A stretch of DNA of 64,000 nucleotides from contig NZ_MTPW01000001.1 in the NCBI RefSeq assembly GCF_002954765.1, positions 248,001-312,000 of the forward strand, given 5' to 3'. Source of the stretch: Nonlabens arenilitoris. Its GTDB lineage: Bacteria > Bacteroidota > Bacteroidia > Flavobacteriales > Flavobacteriaceae. Made by a program: the position numbers and the translations under genes. Positions 16,787 to 25,082 of this stretch are shown here, in pieces; the first letter of the stretch is position 1, and each line of letters starts with the position of its first letter. The notes beneath the pieces are model-generated. The model saw only the letters and a program-made list of their open reading frames with translations. It searched no databases and was not told the DNA's origin.

Positions 16787-17335
16787 TTAATACCATTTTG
16801 AGATTTCTATCGGACATTTACCATTCTCTAAATATGCAGTTGCACTGCTGTGAACCCAATCTTCTTCATTTTTAACATAACCAGCAGATATCGGGTTATA
16901 ATGAATATAATTGAATGCTGCTTCTAGCTTTTTAGTCCGATCCATGATCTTTGGATGAAAACCATCTTTCCATACTTTATAATTTGAATGTCTTTTTGAT
17001 TTCTTTGCATGAAAAGCAAATTTATTCAATAACCATTCAGATCGACTTTCTCCAACTTCATTAATTGCTTCAATGAAAGCTTTTGAAGTAAATTTCTTTA
17101 AATCTCTAATAATATCATTTAAATCAATCTTTTGAGTACCTATAATCATATGGACATGACTGGGCATTATTACATAAGCAAATACGATTAATCCTTTTTC
17201 CTTAATACAATAGTTTATAGAATCTTCAAGAATATGAATATATCGATCTCTTGTAAACAAATCAATCCAATCCACAACAGTCATTGTAATGAAATAATTT
17301 TCTTCATGATCTTTTACCTTGTATCGCTCAGACAT
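16787..17335 (-). CDS. REP-associated tyrosine transposase (RAYT, Y1 HUH family)
   Basis: 182 aa from ATG 17335; the longer in-frame version from a TTG at 17371 would start inside a REP hairpin. The HUH metal motif is YVIMPSHVHMIIG (His60, His62). The Tyr-bearing helix is AAFNYIHYNPISAGYV with Tyr143 and Tyr146; one is the nucleophile. Full length for the family. RAYTs are single-copy domesticated IS200/IS605 relatives that recognise REP hairpins as single strands and are thought to spread them. Here REP-like elements lie on both sides (C after the stop, D before the start). Confidence 0.9.
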   Translation of the reverse strand: MSERYKVKDHEENYFITMTVVDWIDLFTRDRYIHILEDSINYCIKEKGLIVFAYVIMPSHVHMIIGTQKIDLNDIIRDLKKFTSKAFIEAINEVGESRSEWLLNKFAFHAKKSKRHSNYKVWKDGFHPKIMDRTKKLEAAFNYIHYNPISAGYVKNEEDWVHSSATAYLENGKCPIEISKWY

Positions 17336-17362
17336 AAATGCAAGATATAAAATATGTTTATC

Positions 17363-17436
17363 GCATTGCAAATGCTTAATTAAAGCGAACGCGTTACAAA
17401 CGCGTGCTCAACTAAAATTGCATTAGTAATGCAATC
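17363..17436. repeat. REP-like element D, two units fused head to head
   Basis: Left to right: GCATT-GCA-AATGC (17363-17375), a spacer, a central CGCG hairpin around ACGCGTTACAAACGCG, the spacer TGCTCAACTAAAA, then TTGCATT-AGT-AATGCAA (17418-17434). The left half matches inverted element F and the right half matches forward elements C and E. One CGCG hairpin is thus shared by an inverted unit (bounding the intact RAYT) and a forward unit (bounding the relic). Confidence 0.75.
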
Positions 17437-17442
17437 ATTAAA

Positions 17443-17497
17443 CTAAAACCTTTTTGTCAAAACTACTGGACATTTACAATCATCTCCACGTGGAAAT
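17443..17497 (-). pseudogene. RAYT relic: C-terminal tail only
   Basis: On the minus strand, a frame ending TAG (17443-17445) reads ATFPRGDDCKCPVVLTKRF before the stop. It aligns with the tail of the intact RAYT, ATAYLENGKCPIEISKWY, at the A-T start, the K-C-P and the final basic/aromatic residues. The stop lies 8 bases from a TTGCATT hairpin (17418-17434), the same geometry as the intact gene (9 bases). Upstream of it the sequence runs straight into element E, so the body of the gene has been deleted. Confidence 0.55.
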
Positions 17498-17552
17498 GTT
17501 GCGCGCGTTTGCAACGCGTGCTCAACTTTAATCGCATTTGTAATGCAACTCC
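17498..17552 (+). repeat. REP-like element E (two hairpins)
   Basis: GTTGCGCGCGTTTGCAACGCG, spacer TGCTCAACTTTAATC, then GCATTTGTAATGC. The first 26 bases share the core with D and A. It directly abuts the RAYT relic. Confidence 0.75.
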
Positions 17553-17663
17553 TAATTTAATATGTTTTTTTAAATCTACTTGTTTATGAAACAACAGTAT
17601 TGTAGAAATACAAGAGATAACTCTACATCCATCATTACTAAATTATGTGTATGGAATTGACAA
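17553..17663. other. spacer between REP-like elements E and F, no gene
   Basis: 111 AT-rich bases between a forward and an inverted element. I find no ORF and no RAYT-like reading frame; a possible deleted third unit. Confidence 0.4.
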
Positions 17664-17716
17664 TCGCATGACAAATGCTACATTAGAACGAACGCGTTGC
17701 AAACGCGCGCGACGTT
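17664..17716 (-). repeat. REP-like element F (inverted)
   Basis: Plus strand: CGCATGACAAATGC, a spacer, GAACGCGTTGCAAACGCGC and GCGACG. Reading the minus strand gives CGTCGCGCGCGTTTGCAACG first, i.e. the orientation opposite to A, C, E and G. The GCAT hairpin has lost perfect pairing. Confidence 0.7.
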
Positions 17717-17744
17717 GATATTTTTTTTTCTTGTTATTTCAAAT

Positions 17745-17775
17745 GTCGCGCGCGTTTATATCACGAGTGACGTGG
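17745..17775 (+). repeat. REP-like element G
   Basis: GTCGCGCGCGTTTATATCAC followed by GAGTGACGTGG. It resembles element A in length and in its start and end; the CGCG hairpin is degraded (TATATCACG). It lies 26 bases from the stop of the DUF2971 gene. Confidence 0.65.
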
Positions 17776-17801
17776 AAAAAAAATTAAAGAACATTCCAAT
17801 A

Positions 17802-18653
17802 TTAAATATTACGATAAGGAATCTCGCTTTGTTTTAATAATATCTTTCCTTTCTCTTTATCAAGACTTAGTTTCCTCCCTTTTTGACTTAAAATTAAATA
17901 TAAAGACGTTTTCATTTTTTCCAAACTCAAACAAGGCCCCAAAATAATTTCAGTTAAACACTCAAAAGGAAATTTAATTTCTTTGAAAGGCTTATAAAAA
18001 CTATCAGTAACCTGAAATTTTAAATTTGATAACTCACTAATCTTATTAGGAATAATTAATCTGCATTCTTTTTCATATTCGTAACCTTTATCTTTTAAAA
18101 TTGGAAGGTATTTAAAATGATCCTGAAGTATATGAGAATCAAGATTTTGAGTGAAACCTATACTATAAGAATTAACCTCTATACATTTATGAAGCGTCTG
18201 TATATTTTGCTTTAAGTATTGTTCGTATTGTGAGGAATTATACACACATTTTTCAAAACGATATTCTCTATTCAATTCTGCTAACAGACTTTTATCAAAC
18301 CCCAAAGCAATACCTTTAGACTTATCCGCATAAGTATTCCACATAGGTAAACTATCACCACACTCGGAAAAAGATATAATATGAGGATACAATTCATCAA
18401 TATCTTCATTTCTAAAAAAAGTCATTCTCTTATCATTGAGAATTTTTGAAAAATTCTTCGAATCATTGGCAAGATTATTATCGTAAGATATTAATTCTTC
18501 CTTCAATAATCCAACTGCAATAGTATGTTCGGTAAAATCATTTAAAAAATCAACATGTGTTGCTCTTAGAGTTAAAGAGTCTACTGTTGATTGATTAATT
18601 ATATGGTATAATGTTTCTAATGTGGTATAATGATAAACAGTTTCTTCTTGCAT
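17802..18653 (-). CDS. DUF2971 family protein
   Basis: 283 aa from ATG 18653; an upstream in-frame TTG at 18671 is less likely. It has the DUF2971 pattern: YHYTTLETLYHII at the start, LTLRATHVDFLNDFTEHT, then ISFSECGDSLPMWNTYADKS and KGIALGFDKSLL. Family members are cytosolic, of unknown function, and frequently found in accessory regions. It shares a short accessory segment with the RAYT and the immunity-type lipoprotein. Confidence 0.75.
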   Translation of the reverse strand: MQEETVYHYTTLETLYHIINQSTVDSLTLRATHVDFLNDFTEHTIAVGLLKEELISYDNNLANDSKNFSKILNDKRMTFFRNEDIDELYPHIISFSECGDSLPMWNTYADKSKGIALGFDKSLLAELNREYRFEKCVYNSSQYEQYLKQNIQTLHKCIEVNSYSIGFTQNLDSHILQDHFKYLPILKDKGYEYEKECRLIIPNKISELSNLKFQVTDSFYKPFKEIKFPFECLTEIILGPCLSLEKMKTSLYLILSQKGRKLSLDKEKGKILLKQSEIPYRNI

Positions 18654-18690
18654 CAAATTAATTTTAAACAAACGATTATAGATATTCTAA

Positions 18691-19959
18691 TCAAGTCTTC
18701 TGCTTCTTCTTTCTAGCTGCTGGGAATAATACGTTATTTAATATCAAACGATATCCTGGCGAGTTGGGATGCAGGCTCAACTCTGTAGGTGGATCTCCTA
18801 CTCTATGCTGGTAATCTTCTGGATCGTGTCCACCGTAAAAGGTGAAGAATCCTTTACCACGTATTCCATGAATGTATTTTGCTTCTTTATTAGATCTGTT
18901 TTCTCCTAGAACTAGCACATTTTTCTTTACCTCATCACGGTCATAACTAGTCGTTTGCCCCATAAATCCTTTTACCAGACTGGTGTGGTTTTGATTCAAC
19001 ATTGTTGGGATAGGATCCCATTTTGCGCTGAAATCCATTAAAGAAAAGTAATCCAGTTCTTTTTTAATACCACGCTTCTGCGTCATGTCTATAGAGCTGA
19101 ATTCATACACATTAGGTGAACGTTCTAAGGTAAAATCTGTAAAAGCAAAGGTCTTTGTGTAATCAATTTTTGTTTGATATGCGGGATCACTGGCATCACC
19201 GTCAAACATAGGCTCTGCGATATCAACACCTTCGGCAGCAAGGGCAATGTCAAAGCTGTCTGTAGCGCTACACATCGCAAACATAAAGCCACCACCGACT
19301 ACATAATCTCGTATTTTAAGTGCTACGTCACGTTTTGCCTCACTTACCTTGTCGTATCCTAGTTTAGCAGCGCGTTCTTCGGCTTCCTTTTTTTCTTGAA
19401 TGTACCAGGCTGCTGTTTTAAAGCTTCTATAAAATTTACCATATTGTCCTGTAAAATCTTCATGGTGCAAGTGCAGCCAGTCATAGAGTAATAACTCGTC
19501 TGCCAAGACTTCTTCATCATAGACCTTAGTATAAGGAATCTCTGCATAGGTAAGTACCATCGTTACCGCATCATCCCATGGCAACTTTCCTGTAGGTGTA
19601 TACACGGCTATTTTTGGTGCTTTTTCTAGCAATACTTCTTGCATGTTTTGAGAAGGACTAGCAATAAGAGCAAGTATATCGCTCACTTCACTTTCTGTCA
19701 TTTCCTCATAACTCACGCCGCGTACAGTTAATTCTTTCTTTATTTCATCAACATTGGGCATTAAAAAAGAGCCACCACGGTAGTTCAATAACCATTTTAC
19801 TTTGGTTCCTTTGCTGAGTACCCAATAGGAAACGCCATAGGCTTTTAAGTGATCGTTTTGCGTGTCTGCATCCATAGGAACAAATAAATATTGTCCCATT
19901 GCCATTGGTGCCCATAGTGCTAGAAAGGCGTATAATAGAAGTTTCTTAAACATAAACAT
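18691..19959 (-). CDS. secreted class-I glutamine-amidotransferase-like protein (often labelled asparagine synthetase B)
   Basis: 422 aa from ATG 19959 (or ATG 19953). A clear signal peptide follows (MFKKLLLYAFLALWAPMAMG). An in-frame extension to 20019 would translate the intergenic TTTCGCGAAA palindrome and push the signal peptide inside, so I reject it. The mature protein has KIAVYTPTGKLPWDDAVTMV and a region VVGGGFMFAMCSATDSFD that looks like the nucleophile elbow of a class-I GATase-like fold (Gly-x-Cys), plus a C-terminal HGIRGKGFFTFYGGHDPEDY. In databases, flavobacterial homologues are called asparagine synthetase B, but the N-terminal signal and fold do not support that. The role is unknown. 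Confidence 0.7.
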   Translation of the reverse strand: MFMFKKLLLYAFLALWAPMAMGQYLFVPMDADTQNDHLKAYGVSYWVLSKGTKVKWLLNYRGGSFLMPNVDEIKKELTVRGVSYEEMTESEVSDILALIASPSQNMQEVLLEKAPKIAVYTPTGKLPWDDAVTMVLTYAEIPYTKVYDEEVLADELLLYDWLHLHHEDFTGQYGKFYRSFKTAAWYIQEKKEAEERAAKLGYDKVSEAKRDVALKIRDYVVGGGFMFAMCSATDSFDIALAAEGVDIAEPMFDGDASDPAYQTKIDYTKTFAFTDFTLERSPNVYEFSSIDMTQKRGIKKELDYFSLMDFSAKWDPIPTMLNQNHTSLVKGFMGQTTSYDRDEVKKNVLVLGENRSNKEAKYIHGIRGKGFFTFYGGHDPEDYQHRVGDPPTELSLHPNSPGYRLILNNVLFPAARKKKQKT

Positions 19960-19991
19960 GTGTTCTTTTGAGCTGTGAGATGGTTCATTAC

Positions 19992-20005
19992 GCTTTCGCG
20001 AAAGC
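19992..20005. repeat. GCTTTCGCGAAAGC palindrome, copy 3
   Basis: Exact copy in the short intergenic region upstream of the GATase-like gene, 33 bases before its chosen start. The symmetry extends to TACGCTTTCG/CGAAAGCGTA. Confidence 0.9.
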
Positions 20006-20113
20006 GTAAACCCAATCATCTACATCATAAAAAATGCCATACTATGGCTCGATGGCTAAGATAGCAAAGAACGAAGTAGTTATAGAAAAAAGTATATGCT
20101 TTTTAAAGATGAC

Positions 20114-21664
20114 CTAGAAAGGAACCTCATCATCTGGGCTCGCTGGGAAATCACCAAAGGCGTCTTGAGCACTAGGTAAACTTCTAGGATCAAGTCCATC
20201 TGGCCTGTTAGTATCATCGTTTGCCGCATTCATTTTTGAACCAAATTCATATGGCGTCGAGAAATCATCAAGATTATCAAACTTACCAAACTGCCCAAGG
20301 AATTTAAGACGTATCGCATCTGTAGCTCCATTACGGTGTTTTGCAACGATAAATTCGGCTTGATTTGCGGTTGGGCTGCGATCATCATCATCCCATTCTT
20401 CAAGGTTATAATACTCTGGCCTATAGATAAAGGATACAATATCTGCATCTTGCTCGATTGCTCCAGATTCACGCAGGTCAGATAGTAATGGTCTTTTACT
20501 ACCACCACGAGTCTCTACCGCACGCGATAGTTGCGATAGTGCAATTACAGGAACACTCAGTTCTTTTGCTAGTGCTTTAAGATTACGAGAAATGGTAGAG
20601 ATTTCTTGTTCACGGTTACCACCTTTTGCACCTGTTTGTGCCGTCATTAATTGTAAGTAATCAATCATGATTAACTTAATACCATGTTGTGAGGCCAGAC
20701 GTCTACACTTTGCACGCAAGTCAAAAATGGATAGAGATGGTGTATCATCAATAAAAATAGGTGCTCGCTCTAGATCTTTTACTTTAACGTTAAGCTGTTC
20801 CCATTCAAATGGCTCAAGCTTACCGGTTCTTAATTTCTCACTGCTCAATCCAGTTTCTGAGGATATCAAACGAGTGATCAATTGTACAGAACTCATCTCT
20901 AGAGAGAAGAATGCTACTGGTATATTAGATCCTACAGCTACATTACGTGCCATAGAAAGTGTAAAGGCCGTTTTTCCCATACCAGGACGTGCCGCGATAA
21001 TAATTAAATCACTAGGCTGCCATCCAGATGTTAATCGATCTAGATCTGTAAATCCAGTAGGTATACCACTTAATCCATCACGGTTTGCGATATCTTCAAT
21101 GCGCTGCTTTGCCTGTTTTACCAGATCCATTGCAGACTCTGTACTTTTTCTAATGTTACCTTGAGTTACCTCATACAGTTTAGATTCTGCCTTATCAAGT
21201 AGGTCAAAAACGTCTGTAGACTCTTCATAAGAGTCTGAAATAATCTCTGTAGATAATTTAATCAAACTACGTTGAATAAACTTTTGCTGTATAATTCTAG
21301 CGTGAAATTCAATGTGTGCCGTTGAACTTACAAGCTGTGACAATTGCACAAGATAATGGTCACCACCAGCGGCTTCACTTTTCTCATCTTTACGCAATTG
21401 AGCACTAACGGTTAATAAGTCGACTGGACTACCGCTTTTAAACAGTTTATCAATAGCATCAAAGATGTATTGATGGGATTTTTGATAGAAAACCTCAGGT
21501 GTTAAAAGGTCTATAACCTCATCCACACCTTTACCATCAATCATCAACGCTCCTAGAACAACCTTCTCTAAATCAACAGCTTGCGGTGGTATCTTTCCTC
21601 TCTCAAGAGGAACGACCATGCTGTTGTCTGTTTTAGATACGGCTAATGATTGAATTTTTTCCAT
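20114..21664 (-). CDS. dnaB: replicative DNA helicase
   Basis: 516 aa. N-terminal DnaB domain (PPQAVDLEKVVLGALMIDG), linker, then the RecA-like motor with Walker A ARPGMGKTAF, Walker B IKLIMIDYLQLM, and the arginine-finger and DNA-loop region LSQLSRAVETRGGSKRPLLS. The C-terminal tail is acidic and Pro/Asp-rich. It is the hexameric fork helicase. There is no intein. Monocistronic; upstream is the 337-base gap before accA. Confidence 0.97.
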   Translation of the reverse strand: MEKIQSLAVSKTDNSMVVPLERGKIPPQAVDLEKVVLGALMIDGKGVDEVIDLLTPEVFYQKSHQYIFDAIDKLFKSGSPVDLLTVSAQLRKDEKSEAAGGDHYLVQLSQLVSSTAHIEFHARIIQQKFIQRSLIKLSTEIISDSYEESTDVFDLLDKAESKLYEVTQGNIRKSTESAMDLVKQAKQRIEDIANRDGLSGIPTGFTDLDRLTSGWQPSDLIIIAARPGMGKTAFTLSMARNVAVGSNIPVAFFSLEMSSVQLITRLISSETGLSSEKLRTGKLEPFEWEQLNVKVKDLERAPIFIDDTPSLSIFDLRAKCRRLASQHGIKLIMIDYLQLMTAQTGAKGGNREQEISTISRNLKALAKELSVPVIALSQLSRAVETRGGSKRPLLSDLRESGAIEQDADIVSFIYRPEYYNLEEWDDDDRSPTANQAEFIVAKHRNGATDAIRLKFLGQFGKFDNLDDFSTPYEFGSKMNAANDDTNRPDGLDPRSLPSAQDAFGDFPASPDDEVPF

Positions 21665-22001
21665 AGGTTCAAAAGTAGTGTTTTAAAGATGTTTATTACG
21701 TATCAGGATGTCACACGATAGTTAACAATTTAACTATTTATTATGATGACAACCTGTTGATAACTGCAGTTTTTTTTGATTGCATTGTAAATCAATAGGC
21801 GACAAAAATCGCGCCTAAATTTGAAACAAAAATAAGGTCGTTGATAAGTTTTACATCACGATTTCTCCTACTTTTTCAAAGAAAATTCTTGGATGCTTGA
21901 GGATTAAGATGATGCATAAGCAATAGTATAATTCACCAACAGAGATAAAAAATCCCTAGACCGATTAGTCAAGGGATTTTAAATATAAAATGTTAATGGG
22001 C
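21665..22001. other. intergenic region between dnaB and accA
   Basis: 337 bases. It holds the dnaB promoter region (no clear TAnnTTTG seen) and the accA terminator. I find no ORF above 30 codons with coding character and no RNA gene I can recognise. Confidence 0.5.
21947..21982 (-). terminator. accA terminator
   Basis: AAATCCCT and AGGGATTT enclose a ~14-base loop. On the minus strand the stem is followed by a T run, 20 bases after the accA stop. Confidence 0.65.
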
Positions 22002-22955
22002 TTATTCTTTAAAAACACCCATATTACAATATTTATCCATGCGCTGTTCTACTAGCTTATCAGCCTTTAGACCTTTCAACTCTTCATAATGGCGTAGTAT
22101 ACATGCACTTACTGCTTTAAAAGTATCTGGTCTATTCGTGTGCGCGCCACCAATTGGTTCTTTGAGGATCTCATCAACCAGCTTCATTTTTTTCATATCA
22201 GTCGCAGTTAGCTTTAACGCATCTGCAGCTTGTTCTTTAAATTCCCAGCTGCGCCATAAAATAGAAGAACAAGATTCTGGTGAGATGACAGAGTACCATG
22301 TGTTTTCAAGCATAATTACTCGATCACCTACTCCTATACCTAGCGCTCCACCACTTGCTCCTTCACCTATAATCATTACAATGATAGGCACTTTTAAACG
22401 TGTCATTTCAAGAATATTACGAGCAATAGCTTCACCTTGTCCACGTTCCTCAGCTTCTAGTCCTGGATATGCACCTGGTGTATCAATAAGACATACTACA
22501 GGAACACCAAATTTCTCGGCACTTTTCATAAGACGTAAAGCCTTACGATATCCCTCAGGATTTGCCATACCGAAATTGCGATACTGACGTGTTTTGGTAT
22601 TAAAACCTTTTTGCTGACCGATGAACATAAAGCTCTGATCGCCTATTTTACCTAGTCCACCTATCATCGCTTTATCATCCTTTACTCCACGATCACCGTG
22701 CAGCTCGAGCCATGTGTCACCACAAATTGCTTTGATATAATCTAGTGTATAAGGACGAGCAGGATGACGTGACATTTGCACACGTTGCCATGGCGTTAAA
22801 TTGCCATAAATCTCTTTGCGAGTCGCTTTTAATTTTTTCTCTATTTGTTTACAGGTTGCGGTAACGTCTACTTCGCTATCACTTCCTATGGCCAGCGTTT
22901 GCTGGTATTTTTCTTCAAGTTCCTTGATAGGTAATTCAAAATCAAGATATTCCAT
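22002..22955 (-). CDS. accA: acetyl-CoA carboxylase carboxyltransferase subunit alpha
   Basis: 317 aa from ATG 22955 ([17 protein letters not shown]), the conserved start; the in-frame extension to 23099 has no homologous look and would read through a TTTCGCGTAA palindrome. Key parts: [34 protein letters not shown], the oxyanion region [15 protein letters not shown]. AccA with AccD transfers CO2 from carboxybiotin to acetyl-CoA, the first step of fatty acid synthesis. Confidence 0.96.
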   Translation of the reverse strand: MEYLDFELPIKELEEKYQQTLAIGSDSEVDVTATCKQIEKKLKATRKEIYGNLTPWQRVQMSRHPARPYTLDYIKAICGDTWLELHGDRGVKDDKAMIGGLGKIGDQSFMFIGQQKGFNTKTRQYRNFGMANPEGYRKALRLMKSAEKFGVPVVCLIDTPGAYPGLEAEERGQGEAIARNILEMTRLKVPIIVMIIGEGASGGALGIGVGDRVIMLENTWYSVISPESCSSILWRSWEFKEQAADALKLTATDMKKMKLVDEILKEPIGGAHTNRPDTFKAVSACILRHYEELKGLKADKLVEQRMDKYCNMGVFKE

Positions 22956-23053
22956 AAACTTAGGGTTGTTCTTGTTAGGAAGACAAATATAATAGATTCT
23001 TTTAAGCGATAGCACCTCAAAAGTATAAGATATTAAGAGGTTTAATTTTATTC

Positions 23054-23067
23054 GCTTTCGCGTAAGC
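23054..23067. repeat. variant palindrome GCTTTCGCGTAAGC
   Basis: One mismatch to GCTTTCGCGAAAGC, upstream of accA in the gap to the EamA gene. Confidence 0.7.
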
Positions 23068-23122
23068 GAGATAAAACAGCCTTTTAACTTTAAAGACAAT
23101 TGTTAATCTATAAAAGCGTCCA

Positions 23123-24022
23123 CTATTTGCGCTGTAAACGTGTCTTTATAAAGCCATTAAGCACGATAACGACAAGAATTACAATAGCACCGATGTAGAA
23201 CTGTGGTGTCATTTGCTCGGCATCGCCTAATATGAAAAACGCTAGTAAAATCCCATAAACTGGCTCAAGGTTTGTGGTAAGCATGACCGTATAAGCACTT
23301 AAATACTTCATTACTTTTACACTAGCGATAAACGCATAAGCAGTACATACAGATGCCAGTATTCCCATCCACAACCAGTCATCACTAGTCAATTGTTGTG
23401 GTCCTACAAAGTCAAATTGTGGGAGCGTAAAAAATAAGGATAGTAATACTACACCACTTAACAATTCATAAAACGATATCATTGATGGTGGATGTTCTTT
23501 TGCAAACGTGACATTCATAATGGAAAATGTAGCGCTTAAAAAAGCACTGGTTAATCCCAACACCATTCCCGTAACATATTCCGTTTCTACTTGAAAAATA
23601 TAATACAAAGCGCCTATAATCAACATGCCAAATATTAATTCATACCAAACTAATTTTTTAGGTGTGAACAGCGGTTCAAGCAAGGCTGTGAAGAAAGCTC
23701 CTGTACTCATCATCGCAAGAGTGACTGATACATTAGACGCTTTTATGGCACCAAAAAATGTAATCCAGTGCAAGGCGATAACCATACCTGCTAGACAAAT
23801 GGATAGTAAACGCTTACGAGGTAATTTATGAACACCCGTAAATTGAAACGGAATCTTTTTCACCTTCATGTAGATCACAATCATAATGACGGCTAGTACC
23901 ATGCGCCACCAGACTAGCGGCACAGATTCTATTGAAATAAGCGCACCTAATACTGCAGTAAAACCCCAAATGAAAACTATAAAATGAAGATGGAGATAAT
24001 TTAATAATCTATCGTCGCGCAT
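23123..24022 (-). CDS. EamA/DMT-superfamily transporter
   Basis: 299 aa, ten hydrophobic segments in two five-helix halves (LHFIVFIWGFTAVLGALI as helix 1; LEPVYGILLAFFILGD in the second half). This is the EamA (10-TMS drug/metabolite exporter) pattern. The substrate is not predictable. Its start overlaps the end of the LptF/G-type gene by 14 bases, so translation is probably coupled. Confidence 0.85.
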   Translation of the reverse strand: MRDDRLLNYLHLHFIVFIWGFTAVLGALISIESVPLVWWRMVLAVIMIVIYMKVKKIPFQFTGVHKLPRKRLLSICLAGMVIALHWITFFGAIKASNVSVTLAMMSTGAFFTALLEPLFTPKKLVWYELIFGMLIIGALYYIFQVETEYVTGMVLGLTSAFLSATFSIMNVTFAKEHPPSMISFYELLSGVVLLSLFFTLPQFDFVGPQQLTSDDWLWMGILASVCTAYAFIASVKVMKYLSAYTVMLTTNLEPVYGILLAFFILGDAEQMTPQFYIGAIVILVVIVLNGFIKTRLQRK

Positions 24023-25082
24023 TTCTTATCAGTAATAAAGCTACTATACCAAAGAATATATTAGGAGCCCAAACGGCGATCCATGGTTCAAACGATGTAC
24101 TTTTCTCTGCGATAGTACCAAATACTTTATCTAGGAACATGTAACTCATAGCAATCCCTAATCCGATGGCTAGATTTACACCCATTCCACCTCGCTTTTT
24201 TACAGACGATACCGCAACGGCTATTATAGTAAATATTAAAGCACTTACAGGTATGGAAGTACGTTTGTGCTTTTCCACGTAATAAACATTCATATTACCA
24301 TTTCCACGACTTTCTTCTGTCTCAATAAAATCAAGAAGCTTTTGATAGGACAAGGTTTCTGCCACATAAGAAGATGGAGTTAACTCATCTATATCAAAAT
24401 TAAGAATGGTGTCTAGTTTTGCCTTAGTGGTTAAAATCTCTCCATTTTCTTGAAGCACACGTTTTTTATAACGACTAAGTGTGTAAATGCTGTCTTTAAA
24501 AGCAATACGTTCTGCATATATTTTATACTCTAGCTCATTTCCATTAAAATGCTCTAGGGTAAAATCATATCCTGTTTTTCTTCCAGAATTGTAATTACTC
24601 ACATATACATAATCGTCATCTGATATACGCCGGAAAACATTATTGGTTTGCCGTTCTTTTTCTGACTTAAAGTATTTAAACTGAAACTCATTAAATCCTG
24701 CAGCAGCATCTGGCACAAATACGGTACTAAAAACTAATGCTGTAACACATACTAAAACTGCTCCTATTATATAAGGACGCAAGAATCTATTGTAAGACAC
24801 TCCAGAACTTAAAAAAGCGACTATCTCTGTATTATTAGCCAGTTTTGAAGTAAAAAACATGGTAGAAATAAAGAGAAAAATAGGAAATAAGAAATTTGAA
24901 AAATAGATAGTAAAATCCAGTAGATACATCATCACCTCAGTAAAAGGAATGTCTTTACTTAATATCTTCCCTATCTTCTCTGCAATGTGCACAGTAATCA
25001 TAATAGGTATGAAAAGGCACAAGAGCAGTAGAAAAGCTCCTAAGTATTGTTTTAATATGTATCTATCTAGAATTTTAAGCAC
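24009..25082 (-). CDS. LptF/LptG family permease
   Basis: 357 aa with a GTG start that overlaps the tgt stop (TAGTG). N-terminal helices (ILDRYILKQYLGAFLLLLCL), a periplasmic beta domain (residues ~100-260), and a C-terminal three-helix part (SVKKRGGMGVNLAIGLGIAMSYM). These permeases form the inner-membrane part of the LPS transport bridge with LptB2. The tgt-lptF/G-type pairing suggests one transcript with EamA. Confidence 0.9.
   Translation of the reverse strand: MLKILDRYILKQYLGAFLLLLCLFIPIMITVHIAEKIGKILSKDIPFTEVMMYLLDFTIYFSNFLFPIFLFISTMFFTSKLANNTEIVAFLSSGVSYNRFLRPYIIGAVLVCVTALVFSTVFVPDAAAGFNEFQFKYFKSEKERQTNNVFRRISDDDYVYVSNYNSGRKTGYDFTLEHFNGNELEYKIYAERIAFKDSIYTLSRYKKRVLQENGEILTTKAKLDTILNFDIDELTPSSYVAETLSYQKLLDFIETEESRGNGNMNVYYVEKHKRTSIPVSALIFTIIAVAVSSVKKRGGMGVNLAIGLGIAMSYMFLDKVFGTIAEKSTSFEPWIAVWAPNIFFGIVALLLIRNARR

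Noticed and set aside
20667..21164. 165-aa ORF antisense to dnaB
   Set aside because: Shadow frame; composition follows from the DnaB codons, and no start context or homologue pattern.
22138..22587. 149-aa ORF antisense to accA
   Set aside because: Shadow of accA coding sequence.
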